From positions 9,953 through 62,567 of the forward strand of contig ONQD01000030.1 in assembly GCA_900319865.1 (NCBI GenBank): DNA of 52,615 nt. Reading direction: 5' to 3'. How positions within the stretch are numbered: the stretch's first letter is position 1; every line of letters starts with the position of its first letter. This DNA comes from an uncultured Bacteroidales bacterium. GTDB lineage: Bacteria > Bacteroidota > Bacteroidia > Bacteroidales > P3. Below, in pieces: positions 16,021 to 25,941 of the stretch. The notes under the pieces were generated by a model, which did not search any database, was not told where the DNA came from, and saw only the letters and a program-made list of their open reading frames with translations. Made by a program: the position numbers and the translations under genes.

Positions 16021-17298
16021 ATGACGAAATTTGTTTACACGTTTGGAGGCAAGACTGCCGAAGGTAAAGCCGACATGAAAAACTTGCTTGGTGGTAAAGG
16101 CGCTAATCTGGCTGAAATGTGCCTTTTGGGTCTTCCGGTTCCCGCCGGTTTGACTATTACCACGGAATGCTGCACTGCCTATTATGAGAACAACTGCGAG
16201 CTGCCCAATGGGTTGATGGATGAAGTGTGGAAAGGCATGGCCAACGTGGAGAATCTGATGGGTATGAAATACGACGACGCTGAGAACCCCCTGCTGGTGA
16301 GTTGCCGCTCGGGCGCACGCAGCTCTATGCCCGGAATGATGGACACCGTTCTGAACATCGGTCTCTCGTCCAAGACCATTCCCGGTATGCTCAAGAGAAC
16401 CAACAATCCCCGATTCGTGTACGATTCCTACCGTCGTCTGATTATGATGTATGCCGACGTGGTGATGGAAAAGAGCGAAGGCATTGAACCCGCCGACGGC
16501 AAGGGTATCCGCAAACAGCTCGACGATATGCTGGACGAATACAAGGAGAAGCATAACTACAAGAGCGACACCGACATGACCGCCGAGGATATGAAGACAC
16601 TGGCCGAGGCTTTCAAGGTGAAAGTGAAAGAGGTGCTGGGTGTGGAATTCCCCGACGACGCCAAGGCCCAGATGGTGGGCGGCATCAAGGCTGTGTTCAA
16701 GAGCTGGAACGGCAAGAAGGCTGTGGCCTACCGCAAGATTGAAGGCATTCCCGACGACTGGGGCACCGCTGTGAACGTCCAGGCTATGGTGTTCGGCAAC
16801 ATGGGTGACAACAGCGCCACCGGCGTTGCATTTACCCGTAACCCCGCCACCGGCGACAACCAGTTCTACGGCGAATGGCTCATCAACGCCCAGGGCGAAG
16901 ATGTGGTGGCCGGTATCCGTACCCCCAACCCCCTGAACGACGACACCAAGAACGAGCAGAACAAGCACATGCACTCCATGCAGGAGCTGATGCCCGAAAC
17001 TTATAAAGAGCTGTGCAACATCCGCGAAATTCTGGAGAAGAACTACCACGATATGCTTGATATCGGACGAGAGCGAAGCCGTGATGCGCATCAGCCCCTC
17101 ACAGCTGGACGAGCTGCTGCACCCCATCCTCGACGCCGCCGACGAGAAGAAGCACACCGTGCTGGCCAAGGGTCTGCCCGCCGGCCCCGGAGGTGCTGTT
17201 GGCGTCATCGCCCTCACCAGCGAGAAAGCCAAGGAATATCATGCTGCCGGCATCAAGAATATCCTCGTGCGCGAAGAAACCAACCCCGAGGACGTTGA
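16021..17298 (+). pseudogene. ppdK: Pyruvate phosphate dikinase, N-terminal part (gene broken by deletion/frameshift)
   Basis: N-terminal nucleotide-binding (ATP-grasp) part of pyruvate, phosphate dikinase, which interconverts pyruvate + ATP + Pi with PEP + AMP + PPi. True homology runs from 16021 to about 17055 (residues 1-345, ending NYHDM); the rest of this frame (LDIGRERSRDAH onward, Arg/Ala-rich) is out-of-frame translation. VYTFGGKTAEG, LGGKGANLAEM and SCRSGARSSMPGMMDT are typical. The expected next block, about 38 codons including the ATP-site LQTRNGKR motif, is missing, and the protein continues in another frame at 17056. This is either a real inactivating deletion or an assembly error. 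Confidence 0.9.
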
Positions 17299-18685
17299 AG
17301 GCATGCGTGCCGCCGACGGTATCCTCACCGCCCGCGGTGGTATGACCTCTCACGCCGCCCTCGTGGCCCGTGGCTGGGGCAAGTGCTGCATTGTGGGTTG
17401 CGACGCTGTGAAAATCAACCTCGAAGAGACTTCCGTCACCACCGATTCCTATGGCAAGAAGAAAGTGAACGTGAGCGAAAGCAACACCGTGATTATCGCC
17501 GGCAAGACCTTCCACGAAGGCGACCTGCTGAGCCTGAACGGTTCTAAGGGCTGGGTATACGACGAAGAGGTGAAGATGATCAACGCCACCGAGAACCCCC
17601 TGTTCCAGCAGTTCATGAAGATGGTTGACAAATACCGCAAGATGGGTGTACGCACCAATGCAGACAACCCCATCGACGCCCAGAAAGCCATCGACTTCGG
17701 TGCCGAAGGTATCGGTCTGTTCCGCATCGAGCACATGTTCTATGGCGAAAACAGCGAAGTGCCTCTGGAGAAACTGCGCAACATGATTCTGGCCGAGACG
17801 CTGGACGCCCGCGTTGCCGCACTGGCCGAGTTGGAGCCCTATGTGCGTGAGAGCGCCAAGGGTACGCTGAAGGTTATGGACGGAAAGCCCCTCACCTTCC
17901 GCCTCATGGACCCCCCGCTGCACGAGTTTGTCCCCCAGTCGGAAGAGAAACAGCGCGAAGTGGCCAAAGCCCGCGGTATTGATTTCGACAAACTGCACGC
18001 CCGTATCGAGAGCCTGCACGAAGTGAACCCCATGATGGGTCTGCGCGGTGTACGTCTGGGTATCATCTATCCCGAAATCACCGAGATGCAGTTCCGTGCC
18101 CTCTTCAGCGCTACTGTCGAACTCATGAAGGAAGGCATGCACCCCATGCTGGAAATCATGGTTCCTCTCACCATCAATGCTGCCGAGCTGAAACACCAGA
18201 AAGCTCTGGCCGACCGCGTGAAGAAAGAGGTGGAAGCCAAATACGGTGTCAACTTCGAATACAAATTCGGCACCATGATCGAGATTCCTCGTGCCGCCCT
18301 CGTCGCCAACCAGATTGCCGAGGTGGCCGAATTCTTCAGCTTCGGTACCAACGACCTTACCCAGATGACCTTCGGTTTCAGCCGCGACGACGTCAACGCC
18401 ATTGTCAAGACCTATGTCGACGAGAAGATTATCCCCGCCGATCCTTTCCACAACTTCGACACCGAATGCGTGGGCGAACTGGTGAAGATAGGTATTGAAC
18501 GCGGCCGCGCCACACGCCCCGTACTGAAATGCGGCGTTTGCGGTGAGCATGGCGGTGACCCCACTGCTGCCGAGTTCTTCTACAAAGCCGGTATGAACTA
18601 CGTGAGTTGCTCGCCTTTCCGCGTTCCCGTTGCACGCCTCGCCGCTGCACAGGCCGCAATCAAAGAAGCACGCGAAAACAAATAA
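17057..18685 (+). pseudogene. ppdK: Pyruvate phosphate dikinase, C-terminal part
   Basis: Continuation of ppdK in the +1-shifted frame. The TTG at 17057 is simply the Leu of a LISDESEAVMRI stretch, not a start codon. The phosphohistidine domain has GGMTSHAALVARG, with the catalytic His encoded at 17351-17353. The PEP/pyruvate-binding barrel follows, with FRLMDPPLHEF, GLRGVRLGI, FSFGTNDLTQM and the catalytic Cys motif KCGVCGEHGGDP. Both halves are otherwise clean, so the lesion is young or artefactual. A strong terminator follows at 18697-18733, and pckA, which also acts on PEP, follows it. Confidence 0.9.
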
Positions 18686-18696
18686 TTCATTGAATC

Positions 18697-18733
18697 AAGG
18701 TCTTGGTGCCACTCAGGCATCAAGACCTTTTTT
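18697..18733 (+). terminator. Terminator (possible attenuator) between ppdK and pckA
   Basis: Stem of 14 pairs with one G-T: AAGGTCTTGGTGCC (18697-18710) with GGCATCAAGACCTT (18716-18729), loop ACTCA, then six T (18728-18733). The pckA start codon lies only 13 nt after the T tract, and no promoter is visible between them. Confidence 0.85.
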
Positions 18734-18746
18734 AAAACATCAAATA

Positions 18747-20360
18747 ATGACCCACAATATTAAACAACAACTTGAACAAATCGGTATCACCGGAACTAAC
18801 AAGATTTACTACAATCCTTCCTACGAAGAACTTTTCGAGATGGAGATGGATCCATCTCTGACCGGTTACGATAAAGGCCAACTGACCGAATTGGACGCCA
18901 TCAACGTGATGACCGGCATCTACACCGGTCGTTCGCCCAAAGACAAATACATTGTCATGGACGAAAACTCCAAAAACACCGTTTGGTGGACTACCGACGA
19001 ATACAAAAACGACAACCACCCCATGAGCGAAGAGGTGTGGGGCCAGATGAGAGACCTTGCCAAGAAAGAACTCTCCAACAAGGACCTCTTTGTGGTTGAC
19101 GCTTTCTGCGGAGCCAACAAAGACACCCGCATGGCTGTTCGCTTCATTATGGAAGTGGCTTGGCAGGCTCACTTTGTGAGAAACATGTTTATCAAACCCA
19201 CTGAGGATGAGTTGAAAACTTTCTCGCCCAACTTCACCGTTTACACCGCCAGCAAAGCCAAGGTGGACAACTACAAGGAACTCGGCCTCAACAGCGAGAC
19301 CTGCGTGGCCTTCAACATCAGCAGCCGCGAGCAAGTAATCCTCAACACCTGGTATGGCGGCGAAATGAAGAAAGGCATGTTCTCCATGATGAACTACTAT
19401 CTTCCCCTCCAAGGCATTGCTTCGATGCACTGCTCCGCCAACACCGATATGGAAGGCAAGAACACCGCTATCTTCTTCGGTTTGAGCGGTACCGGCAAAA
19501 CCACCCTCAGCACCGACCCCAAACGTCTGCTCATAGGCGATGACGAACACGGTTGGGACGATGACGGCGTATTCAACTTCGAAGGCGGCTGCTATGCCAA
19601 AGTAATCAACCTCGACAAAGAGAGCGAACCCGACATCTACAACGCCATCCGCCGCAACGCCCTGTTGGAGAACGTCACCGTAGACGCCAACGGCAAAATC
19701 GATTTCGCCGACAAGTCCGTCACAGAAAACACCCGCGTAAGCTACCCCATCGACCACATCGAGAACATCGTGCGTCCCATCTCCGCAGCCCCCGCTGCCA
19801 AGAACGTCATCTTCCTCAGTGCCGATGCCTTCGGTGTTCTCCCCCCGGTCAGCATTCTCACCCCCGACCAGTGCAAATACTACTTCCTCAGTGGTTTCAC
19901 CGCCAAACTGGCAGGCACCGAGCGCGGCATCACCGAGCCCACTCCCACCTTCAGCGCTTGCTTTGGCCAGGCCTTCCTCGAGCTGCATCCCACCAAGTAT
20001 GCCGAAGAGCTGGTGAAACGCATGGAGAAGAGTGGCGCTAAAGCCTATCTCGTCAACACCGGTTGGAACGGCACCGGCAAACGCATCTCCATCAAGGATA
20101 CGCGCGGAATTATCGACGCCATCCTCGACGGCGCCATCGAGAAAGCTCCCACCAAGAAAATACCTTTCTTCGATTTTGAAGTCCCCACCGCTCTCCCCGG
20201 TGTCGACCCCAAAATCCTCGACCCCCGCGACACATACGGCTGTGCTTGCGAATGGGACACCAAAGCAAAAGACCTCGCTTCCCGCTTCATCAAGAATTTC
20301 CAGAAATTCACCTACAACGAAGCCGGCAAAGCCCTGGTCACCGCTGGCCCCAAACTCTAA
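18747..20360 (+). CDS. pckA: Phosphoenolpyruvate carboxykinase (ATP)
   Basis: Cytoplasmic enzyme interconverting oxaloacetate + ATP with PEP + CO2 + ADP; in gut Bacteroidales it often runs toward oxaloacetate and succinate. Length is 537 residues, normal for the ATP-dependent family. Key sites are [10 protein letters not shown] near the N-terminus, the P-loop GLSGTGKTT (G245 to T253), the [10 protein letters not shown] segment and [12 protein letters not shown] 18747 ([11 protein letters not shown]) was chosen over the upstream in-frame TTG-type starts, which would run through the terminator and the ppdK end. The close-coupled terminator upstream suggests read-through or attenuation control. 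Confidence 0.96.
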   Translation: MTHNIKQQLEQIGITGTNKIYYNPSYEELFEMEMDPSLTGYDKGQLTELDAINVMTGIYTGRSPKDKYIVMDENSKNTVWWTTDEYKNDNHPMSEEVWGQMRDLAKKELSNKDLFVVDAFCGANKDTRMAVRFIMEVAWQAHFVRNMFIKPTEDELKTFSPNFTVYTASKAKVDNYKELGLNSETCVAFNISSREQVILNTWYGGEMKKGMFSMMNYYLPLQGIASMHCSANTDMEGKNTAIFFGLSGTGKTTLSTDPKRLLIGDDEHGWDDDGVFNFEGGCYAKVINLDKESEPDIYNAIRRNALLENVTVDANGKIDFADKSVTENTRVSYPIDHIENIVRPISAAPAAKNVIFLSADAFGVLPPVSILTPDQCKYYFLSGFTAKLAGTERGITEPTPTFSACFGQAFLELHPTKYAEELVKRMEKSGAKAYLVNTGWNGTGKRISIKDTRGIIDAILDGAIEKAPTKKIPFFDFEVPTALPGVDPKILDPRDTYGCACEWDTKAKDLASRFIKNFQKFTYNEAGKALVTAGPKL

Positions 20361-20378
20361 TATAATATAATGTATAGG

Positions 20379-20423
20379 TTGAGAATTGAGAAGGTACACT
20401 ACAAAATACCTCTCAATTCTCAC
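20379..20423 (+). terminator. Long hairpin after pckA
   Basis: Stem TGAGAATTGAG-A-AGGTA (20380-20396) with TACCT-CTCAATTCTCA (20407-20422), nearly perfect over 16 pairs with one bulge. No strong T tract follows (CCTTTC), so it may be an mRNA-end stabiliser or a weak terminator. Confidence 0.6.
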
Positions 20424-20485
20424 CTTTCAATACCCCGATAACAGATCATCCGAAACATAATCACCAACGTTCAACCTCCCGTCTA

Positions 20486-23359
20486 ATGAAAAAGTTACTT
20501 GTTGTCATAATGACCCTTGCAGCCCTTTGCGACATCGCTTCCGCACAAACCAAGAAAATCACCCTCGACGACATCTGGACCTATGCCACCTTCCGCCCCA
20601 GCGGCATCTCCAGCATACGCTCCATGAATGACGGCGAACACTATTGCGTCCTCACCCGTTCGGGCATCGAGAAATACAGCTACAAAACCGGTGAAAAAGA
20701 ATCTGTGGTGTGCGCATTCAGCGACCCCATGCACAAAAAAGCCAAACCCCTCCCCCCCATCGAGTCCTACCAATTCTCCCAAGATGAGCAGAAGATTCTC
20801 CTCAGTGCCGAATTCGAACCCATCTACCGCCACAGTGGAGTGAGCTCATACTACCTATACAACGTTGCCGACGGCCACATCGACTGCCTCACCAAAGAAG
20901 GCAAACAACGGCTCACCACCTTCTCCCCCGACGGAAAGATGATTGCCTACGTGCGCGACAACAACCTTTTCATCATGACACTCAACTCACAAAAAGAAAC
21001 ACAAGTCACCTTTGACGGCCAATTCAACCACATCATCAACGGCACCACCGACTGGGTCTACGAAGAAGAATTCGCCATCACCAAAGGTTTCTACTGGTCG
21101 CCCGACAGCAAAAAGATAGCTTTCTACCGCTTCGATGAAAGCAAAGTGAAACAATACACCATGCAGATGTGGGGCGAACTCTATCCCGAAAACTATACAT
21201 ACAAATATCCCAAAGCCGGCGAAGACAACTCGGTGGTCGATATCATGATCTACGACCTCGAATCGCAGAAAACCCTCAAACTCAACATCGGCAGCCAGAA
21301 CGACCAATACATGCCCCGCATGCAATGGACGCAGAACCCCAACACCCTCGCCATGATGCGTATGAACCGCCTTCAGGACAAAATGGAGCTTCTGCTGGCC
21401 GACGCCACAACCGGACAAATCAGCACCCTCTATGTGGAAGAAGACCGCGCCTATGTTGAAGTACCCGACACTTGGACCTTCCTCAAGGACGGCAAACACA
21501 TGCTCCTCACCAGTGAGCGCGACGGCTACAACCACATCTATCTCTACGACCTCCGCGGACAATTGGTGAAACAAATCACTCAAGGCCAGTACGATGTAGT
21601 GTCCGTCTGCGCTATCGACGAGAAATCCGGCACCATCTACTACCTCTCCCACGAATCCTCTCCCATCAACTGCGAACTCTACTCCATCAACCTCAACGGC
21701 AAAAAGAAAACCAAACTCAGCGACAAACCCGGCTGGTACAGCGCCAGTTTCAGCAACAACTGCAAATACTACATCAGCACCTTCACCGACGCCAACACAC
21801 CCCCCGTCTACACCCTCCACTCCAGCAACGGCAAACTGCTCAAAACCCTTCAAGACAATGCCGATCTCAAAGAACGTATGAAAGAATACGGCGTAGGCCG
21901 CAAAACCTTCGGCACCCTCACCACCACCCTCGGCAGCGAACTCAACTACTACATCATCCTGCCCCCCGACTTCGACTCCACCAAACGCTATCCCCTCTTC
22001 TTCTACGTCTACGGCGGCCCCGGCAACCAACAAGTCACCAACAGTTATGGCTACAGCGATTACTACTGGTTCCACATGCTGGCACAAGAAGGCTATGTGG
22101 TGGCCTGTTTCGACGGCCGCGGTACCGGTGGACGCGGTGCCCACTTCAAGAAAATGACATACAAAAACCTGGGCCGCATGGAATGCGAAGATGCCTGCGA
22201 AGCTGCCCGATGGTTCGGCAAGAAAAGTTGGATTGACGAAAGCCGCATCGGCATCTTCGGCTGGAGCTTCGGCGGATACCTCTCCACTCTCTCCATCCTC
22301 AAAGGACACGATGTATTCAAATCGGCCATAGCCGTCGCACCCGTCATCACATGGCGCTACTACGACAACATCTACACCGAACGCTTCCTCCAACGCCCGC
22401 AGGACAACCCACGTGGCTATGACGACAACTCCCCCCTCAACTTCGCCAACCTGCTTGAAGGCAACTACCTCCTTGTGCATGGCACCGGCGACGACAACGT
22501 CCACTTCCAAAATGCAGTCGACATGGTCACCGCACTCGAAGCCGCCGGCAAACAATTCGAATTCCGCATCTACCCCAATAAAAACCACAGCATCTATGGC
22601 GGAAACACCCGTCTCAACCTCTACCAGTTGATGACCGATTTCATCCATAATATGAAGAAGATTCTCATCACCCTGTCACTAACCCTTGCCATGGCCTTTT
22701 CGGCTCAGGCTCAATTTATAAACTTCGGCGTTCGCGGCGGTTTAGGCTTCGCTACCCACATCGACGACCTAGCCCGCAACAGCCCAGTTCTGGCCGCCAA
22801 CCTCGGTGGATTCGTCACCTACGGCTTCACCCAGTCGCAATCGCTCCTGGCCGAACACCTCACCCTCCAAACGGGAGTCAACCTACTCCACCGCGGCTCC
22901 AATAACCGCGAAGTACTCGAGATGGCCATGTCCATTCGTGAAGCCCAATACAGTGCCTGGTATGCCCAAGTGCCCATCCTGGTCTCTCTGTCCTACGAAC
23001 TGCCCATTCGCCAGCCCGGCCACAACGTCTTCATGTCGCTTGGCCCTGCAGTCAACGTAGGACTCTTCGGCACCCTCAACGACACCAAAATCACCCGAGG
23101 CCTGCCCCAACCCGAATGGAACTACCGCAAAACCCAACCCGTATTCGATGTCATTAAACGCATCGATGCCAGCTTCCTCCTCGGATTTGGCTACGAACAC
23201 CAAGACCTCTCCGTCATGCTTCAGATGGACCTGGGTTGCATGTCCATAGCCGAAGTGCCCGACGCACTTGCCCTCAACGAAGGCATCAACAAGAAAGTGC
23301 CCCTGGGCAACAACTTCGCCCTGCTGCTCACCGTCGGTTACCAATTCCCCATCCGCTAA
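20486..23359 (+). CDS. DPP4-like S9 peptidase fused in frame to an outer-membrane beta-barrel protein
   Basis: The first 722 residues are a complete dipeptidyl-peptidase IV-type enzyme: signal peptide ending ASAQ, beta-propeller, then the alpha/beta-hydrolase with GWSFGGY (Ser 594), GTGDDNVHF (Asp 669) and NKNHSI (His 701). It would release Xaa-Pro dipeptides in the periplasm. Without a stop codon the frame continues at Met 723 (ATG at 22652) into MKKILITLSLTLAMAFSAQA, a full signal peptide, and a 215-residue porin-like beta-barrel of the outer-membrane beta-barrel family. Both other frames have stops exactly at the join, so this is probably two genes fused by a small indel. A terminator follows at 23464. 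Confidence 0.88.
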   Translation: MKKLLVVIMTLAALCDIASAQTKKITLDDIWTYATFRPSGISSIRSMNDGEHYCVLTRSGIEKYSYKTGEKESVVCAFSDPMHKKAKPLPPIESYQFSQDEQKILLSAEFEPIYRHSGVSSYYLYNVADGHIDCLTKEGKQRLTTFSPDGKMIAYVRDNNLFIMTLNSQKETQVTFDGQFNHIINGTTDWVYEEEFAITKGFYWSPDSKKIAFYRFDESKVKQYTMQMWGELYPENYTYKYPKAGEDNSVVDIMIYDLESQKTLKLNIGSQNDQYMPRMQWTQNPNTLAMMRMNRLQDKMELLLADATTGQISTLYVEEDRAYVEVPDTWTFLKDGKHMLLTSERDGYNHIYLYDLRGQLVKQITQGQYDVVSVCAIDEKSGTIYYLSHESSPINCELYSINLNGKKKTKLSDKPGWYSASFSNNCKYYISTFTDANTPPVYTLHSSNGKLLKTLQDNADLKERMKEYGVGRKTFGTLTTTLGSELNYYIILPPDFDSTKRYPLFFYVYGGPGNQQVTNSYGYSDYYWFHMLAQEGYVVACFDGRGTGGRGAHFKKMTYKNLGRMECEDACEAARWFGKKSWIDESRIGIFGWSFGGYLSTLSILKGHDVFKSAIAVAPVITWRYYDNIYTERFLQRPQDNPRGYDDNSPLNFANLLEGNYLLVHGTGDDNVHFQNAVDMVTALEAAGKQFEFRIYPNKNHSIYGGNTRLNLYQLMTDFIHNMKKILITLSLTLAMAFSAQAQFINFGVRGGLGFATHIDDLARNSPVLAANLGGFVTYGFTQSQSLLAEHLTLQTGVNLLHRGSNNREVLEMAMSIREAQYSAWYAQVPILVSLSYELPIRQPGHNVFMSLGPAVNVGLFGTLNDTKITRGLPQPEWNYRKTQPVFDVIKRIDASFLLGFGYEHQDLSVMLQMDLGCMSIAEVPDALALNEGINKKVPLGNNFALLLTVGYQFPIR

Positions 23360-23463
23360 CCCACGCAACGCGCATCGCACTAACCTCATCCCCACCCAAG
23401 CAAAAACCCATTTCGCTAAAGGAATCAGTTAGTTCGACAACGAAACACCAAACAACACCATAC

Positions 23464-23503
23464 AGAGGGTGCCCCCAAAGACAAGGGCACCCTCTTTTCT
23501 TTA
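23464..23503 (+). terminator. Rho-independent terminator after the peptidase/OMP gene
   Basis: Stem AGAGGGTGCCC (23464-23474) with GGGCACCCTCT (23485-23495), then TTTTCTTTATTT. Confidence 0.9.
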
Positions 23504-24123
23504 TTTAAGTTTGTGCCAAAGGAGATGTGAGACCTTGACAACCTCACCCTCCAAAGCTCCAATTATTTGACAAGCCAATCAGTTTAACCAGCAAAAATCT
23601 GTCAAACGATTTCAGGAAAACACACAACCCTTCTGAGAACAATCCGCGTTCGCTATATCCTAAGTTCCTATTCACCTCTTCACCACATTCTCTTAACAAT
23701 AGAGGTTAAGAACAACGAATTATCGAATTAGGAAGGGATGAAAGGGGAGCGAAACAAGATTGGAACAAGAGCAGAGTGGAAATGGAAAAAGTGCAGAGCA
23801 ATAATGAAAAGAATGCATGGTTGGAAAGAAAAAATAGCGGAGTGGGAATGGATAAGGATGAGTGTGGAAATGTGGATAGATGACTGTTCGGATTATTATG
23901 GAAGGGGAAAGGATTGGAGGAGATGCTATCAGGCAATGAGGAAAAGGGTGAGATGTGCAAAAGTATGGGAATAAGGATAATGGTTACTAAAGGATGATTG
24001 GGGATTGGTTGGGGAAAGAGGGCTTGAAGAAAAGTGGTATCTATGGAAGAGTGTTGAGATATTGGGAGTTGACAGGGAGTGAAGGCAGAAAAACTGTCAA
24101 CAGACGGGAGAACGGGGGAAAGA
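23504..24123. other. Gene-free region with a purine-rich tract
   Basis: About 620 bp between the two convergent terminators. From about 23735 to 24120 the + strand is strikingly A/G-rich, which produces the artificial frames 23738-23974 (+) and 23706-24149 (-, Ser/Phe/Leu/Pro-rich). An inverted repeat CTCTTAAC/GTTAAGA lies near 23690-23712. I see no supported gene. Confidence 0.6.
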
Positions 24124-24153
24124 AAAAGTGCTCCTGACGAGAGGAGCACTTTT
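24124..24153 (-). terminator. Terminator of the minus-strand OmpA-family gene
   Basis: Stem AAAAGTGCTCCT (24124-24135) with AGGAGCACTTTT (24142-24153). The minus strand has a T-rich run beyond the stem (TTTTTCTTTC); on the + strand it reads TTTTCACTTT, so it may work both ways. Confidence 0.8.
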
Positions 24154-24291
24154 CACTTTATACATTGATTCTGGGTGTTTCTATTGAACGAATCTAAAGG
24201 TGAAGTATTGTGAACTTGTTTGTCATCATGATAGATGGAAACAGGATAGGCAATTTGCAGTCACAATAACATGCCTCAATTGTTTAGTTCA

Positions 24292-25740
24292 TCAGGGGTT
24301 CTCCTTGGCCGACATGCCGGTGATGATGAGCTGCACCTTGACAAACTCATTCTCGTTCTCCTTCTTGGTGTCGAAGGCAGCGGTGGCGGCACGTTTGATA
24401 TCGGTGGGTGTCATACCAGAGGTTTTGATGTTTTCCTCGGGGATACCATTCTTGACGAAGAATTCTTTGACCGATTTGGCGCGTTCGAGCGAGACTAACT
24501 GGTCGTGTTCACGATCGACGTCGTAGGTCTTAACCCAGCCCTTGATGGTGAAAGTGACGTCGGGATGGTTCTTGAACATCTGGACGTAATTCATAAGGAT
24601 GGAATCGGACTCGGGCAGCAGTTTGTACTCGTCCTCGAAATAGATGTCGGAAATGGGGTAGACAGTGCCACGCTCGGCGCGATAGAGCTTCATGCGCAGG
24701 AGGGTATCCTCTTTGAAGCGGTCGGAGCTGAAATCGTAGAAGATGGAGAAGTAGCCGTCGCGTTTGGCGTAGAGGGTATAGTTGAATCCGGGGACAAATT
24801 TCACACGTCCGCCACGGAAATGTTCGTTCTGGACAATAACACGGTTGTTGGTGTTCTTCTCGAGGATGGTGAGATTGACATCAACATTCTTGCGGGCTTT
24901 GGGGTCGTAGAAAGTGACGGGAACCTCGAAGGCTTCCACATGGATGGTGACCTTGATGCTGTGGCCGCTGCCGTTAGTGGTAGCGTTGTCGAGCATGATG
25001 TAGTACACTTCGTTTTTGCGGACATCGATAGAACGGATATGGGTCTTGGTGTCGGCTTTGGTGAGCATGATGTCCTCAGCCTCGTGGTACATACCGATGG
25101 TGCCCATAGCTGCGGCTTTGGCCTGGTCCTGACGCTGCTGTTTCAGCAATTCGGCTTTGGCCTGACGGTCGGCTTTGGCGTCGCCGGTGGGAGTGATTTC
25201 TTTCTTTTTGGGTTTCACGAGGTTGGCACTGTCGACTTTGGCCATATTGATGGCAACAGGAAGCACTTTGTTGCACTGGATATGGTTGCTGAAATATACG
25301 TCGGTATATTTGTAGACCAGCATATCGTAGTCGTCGGCAGGATTAATCTGGGTGACTGCGATATCCAGTTTACCATTGTAGGGTACTGTGAATTTATACC
25401 ATACCACATTGTGCTCGAATTCGGGCAGGTTGGGGTGACGACGGTCGGCCATTACCTCCATGATGCGTCCGGCGCCCTGAGGGGCGGTGGTGGGGCCGAA
25501 GGTTTGGTCCACACTGAGGGGAATAGCGAAGATGCAGTCGTTACTATTGTAGGGCAACTGGGTGAGCTGAACAGTCGGCTCGTTTTTCTTGCTATTTTTG
25601 CCTTTCTTACCCTTCTTCGATTTCTTATCCTTGGAGGATTGGGAAGTTTTTGCTTTGCCTTTGTTGTTGCTTTGAGCCTGCACATCGCAGTATCCAAATA
25701 TCAGAGTACAAGCGAGTAAGGCTATAAAAAAACGTTTCAT
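24292..25740 (-). CDS. OmpA-family outer-membrane/periplasmic protein
   Basis: Secreted protein of 482 residues. A signal peptide (MKRFFIALLACTLIFGYC, cleavage near VQAQ) is followed by a very Lys/Ser-rich low-complexity stretch (about 25-55). Two beta-rich segments follow (about 60-230 and 235-365; the second contains carboxypeptidase-regulatory-like strands). A C-terminal OmpA/MotB peptidoglycan-binding domain (about 365-475) has DIYFEDEYKLLPESDSIL, SLERAKSVKEFFVKNG and a closing FVKVQLIITG. Multi-domain OmpA proteins of this type are common in Bacteroidetes envelopes, some linked to gliding or T9SS. It has its own promoter and terminator, so it is monocistronic. Confidence 0.85.
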   Translation of the reverse strand: MKRFFIALLACTLIFGYCDVQAQSNNKGKAKTSQSSKDKKSKKGKKGKNSKKNEPTVQLTQLPYNSNDCIFAIPLSVDQTFGPTTAPQGAGRIMEVMADRRHPNLPEFEHNVVWYKFTVPYNGKLDIAVTQINPADDYDMLVYKYTDVYFSNHIQCNKVLPVAINMAKVDSANLVKPKKKEITPTGDAKADRQAKAELLKQQRQDQAKAAAMGTIGMYHEAEDIMLTKADTKTHIRSIDVRKNEVYYIMLDNATTNGSGHSIKVTIHVEAFEVPVTFYDPKARKNVDVNLTILEKNTNNRVIVQNEHFRGGRVKFVPGFNYTLYAKRDGYFSIFYDFSSDRFKEDTLLRMKLYRAERGTVYPISDIYFEDEYKLLPESDSILMNYVQMFKNHPDVTFTIKGWVKTYDVDREHDQLVSLERAKSVKEFFVKNGIPEENIKTSGMTPTDIKRAATAAFDTKKENENEFVKVQLIITGMSAKENP

Positions 25741-25782
25741 TTTACGCTATTTATTTAAACAAAATACCATTTTTTCACAAGG

Positions 25783-25790
25783 CAAAAATA
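25783..25790 (-). promoter_or_regulatory. Probable -7 element of the OmpA-family gene
   Basis: On the minus strand this reads TATTTTTG (TAnnTTTG). A TTTG lies upstream at 25807-25810, but the 16-bp spacing is shorter than the usual 19, so the -33 assignment is weak. Confidence 0.55.
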
Positions 25791-25869
25791 CGAATAATTT
25801 TTGAATCAAATAATATTTAATAGCAAAAAAATCAAAAAATGAGTCCGGTAAGGGGAAGTGGCTGATGTT

Positions 25870-25913
25870 GGAAAAAAGAAGTCCCCGCATCACAGAAGAG
25901 TGCCGCGGGGACT
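25870..25913 (-). terminator. Terminator of the DPP5-like gene
   Basis: Stem AGTCCCCGC (25880-25888) with GCGGGGACT (25905-25913). On the minus strand it is followed by TCTTTTTTCC. Confidence 0.85.
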
Positions 25914-25941
25914 GAAAGGGTGTGAGAAAGAGGTTTGTGAC

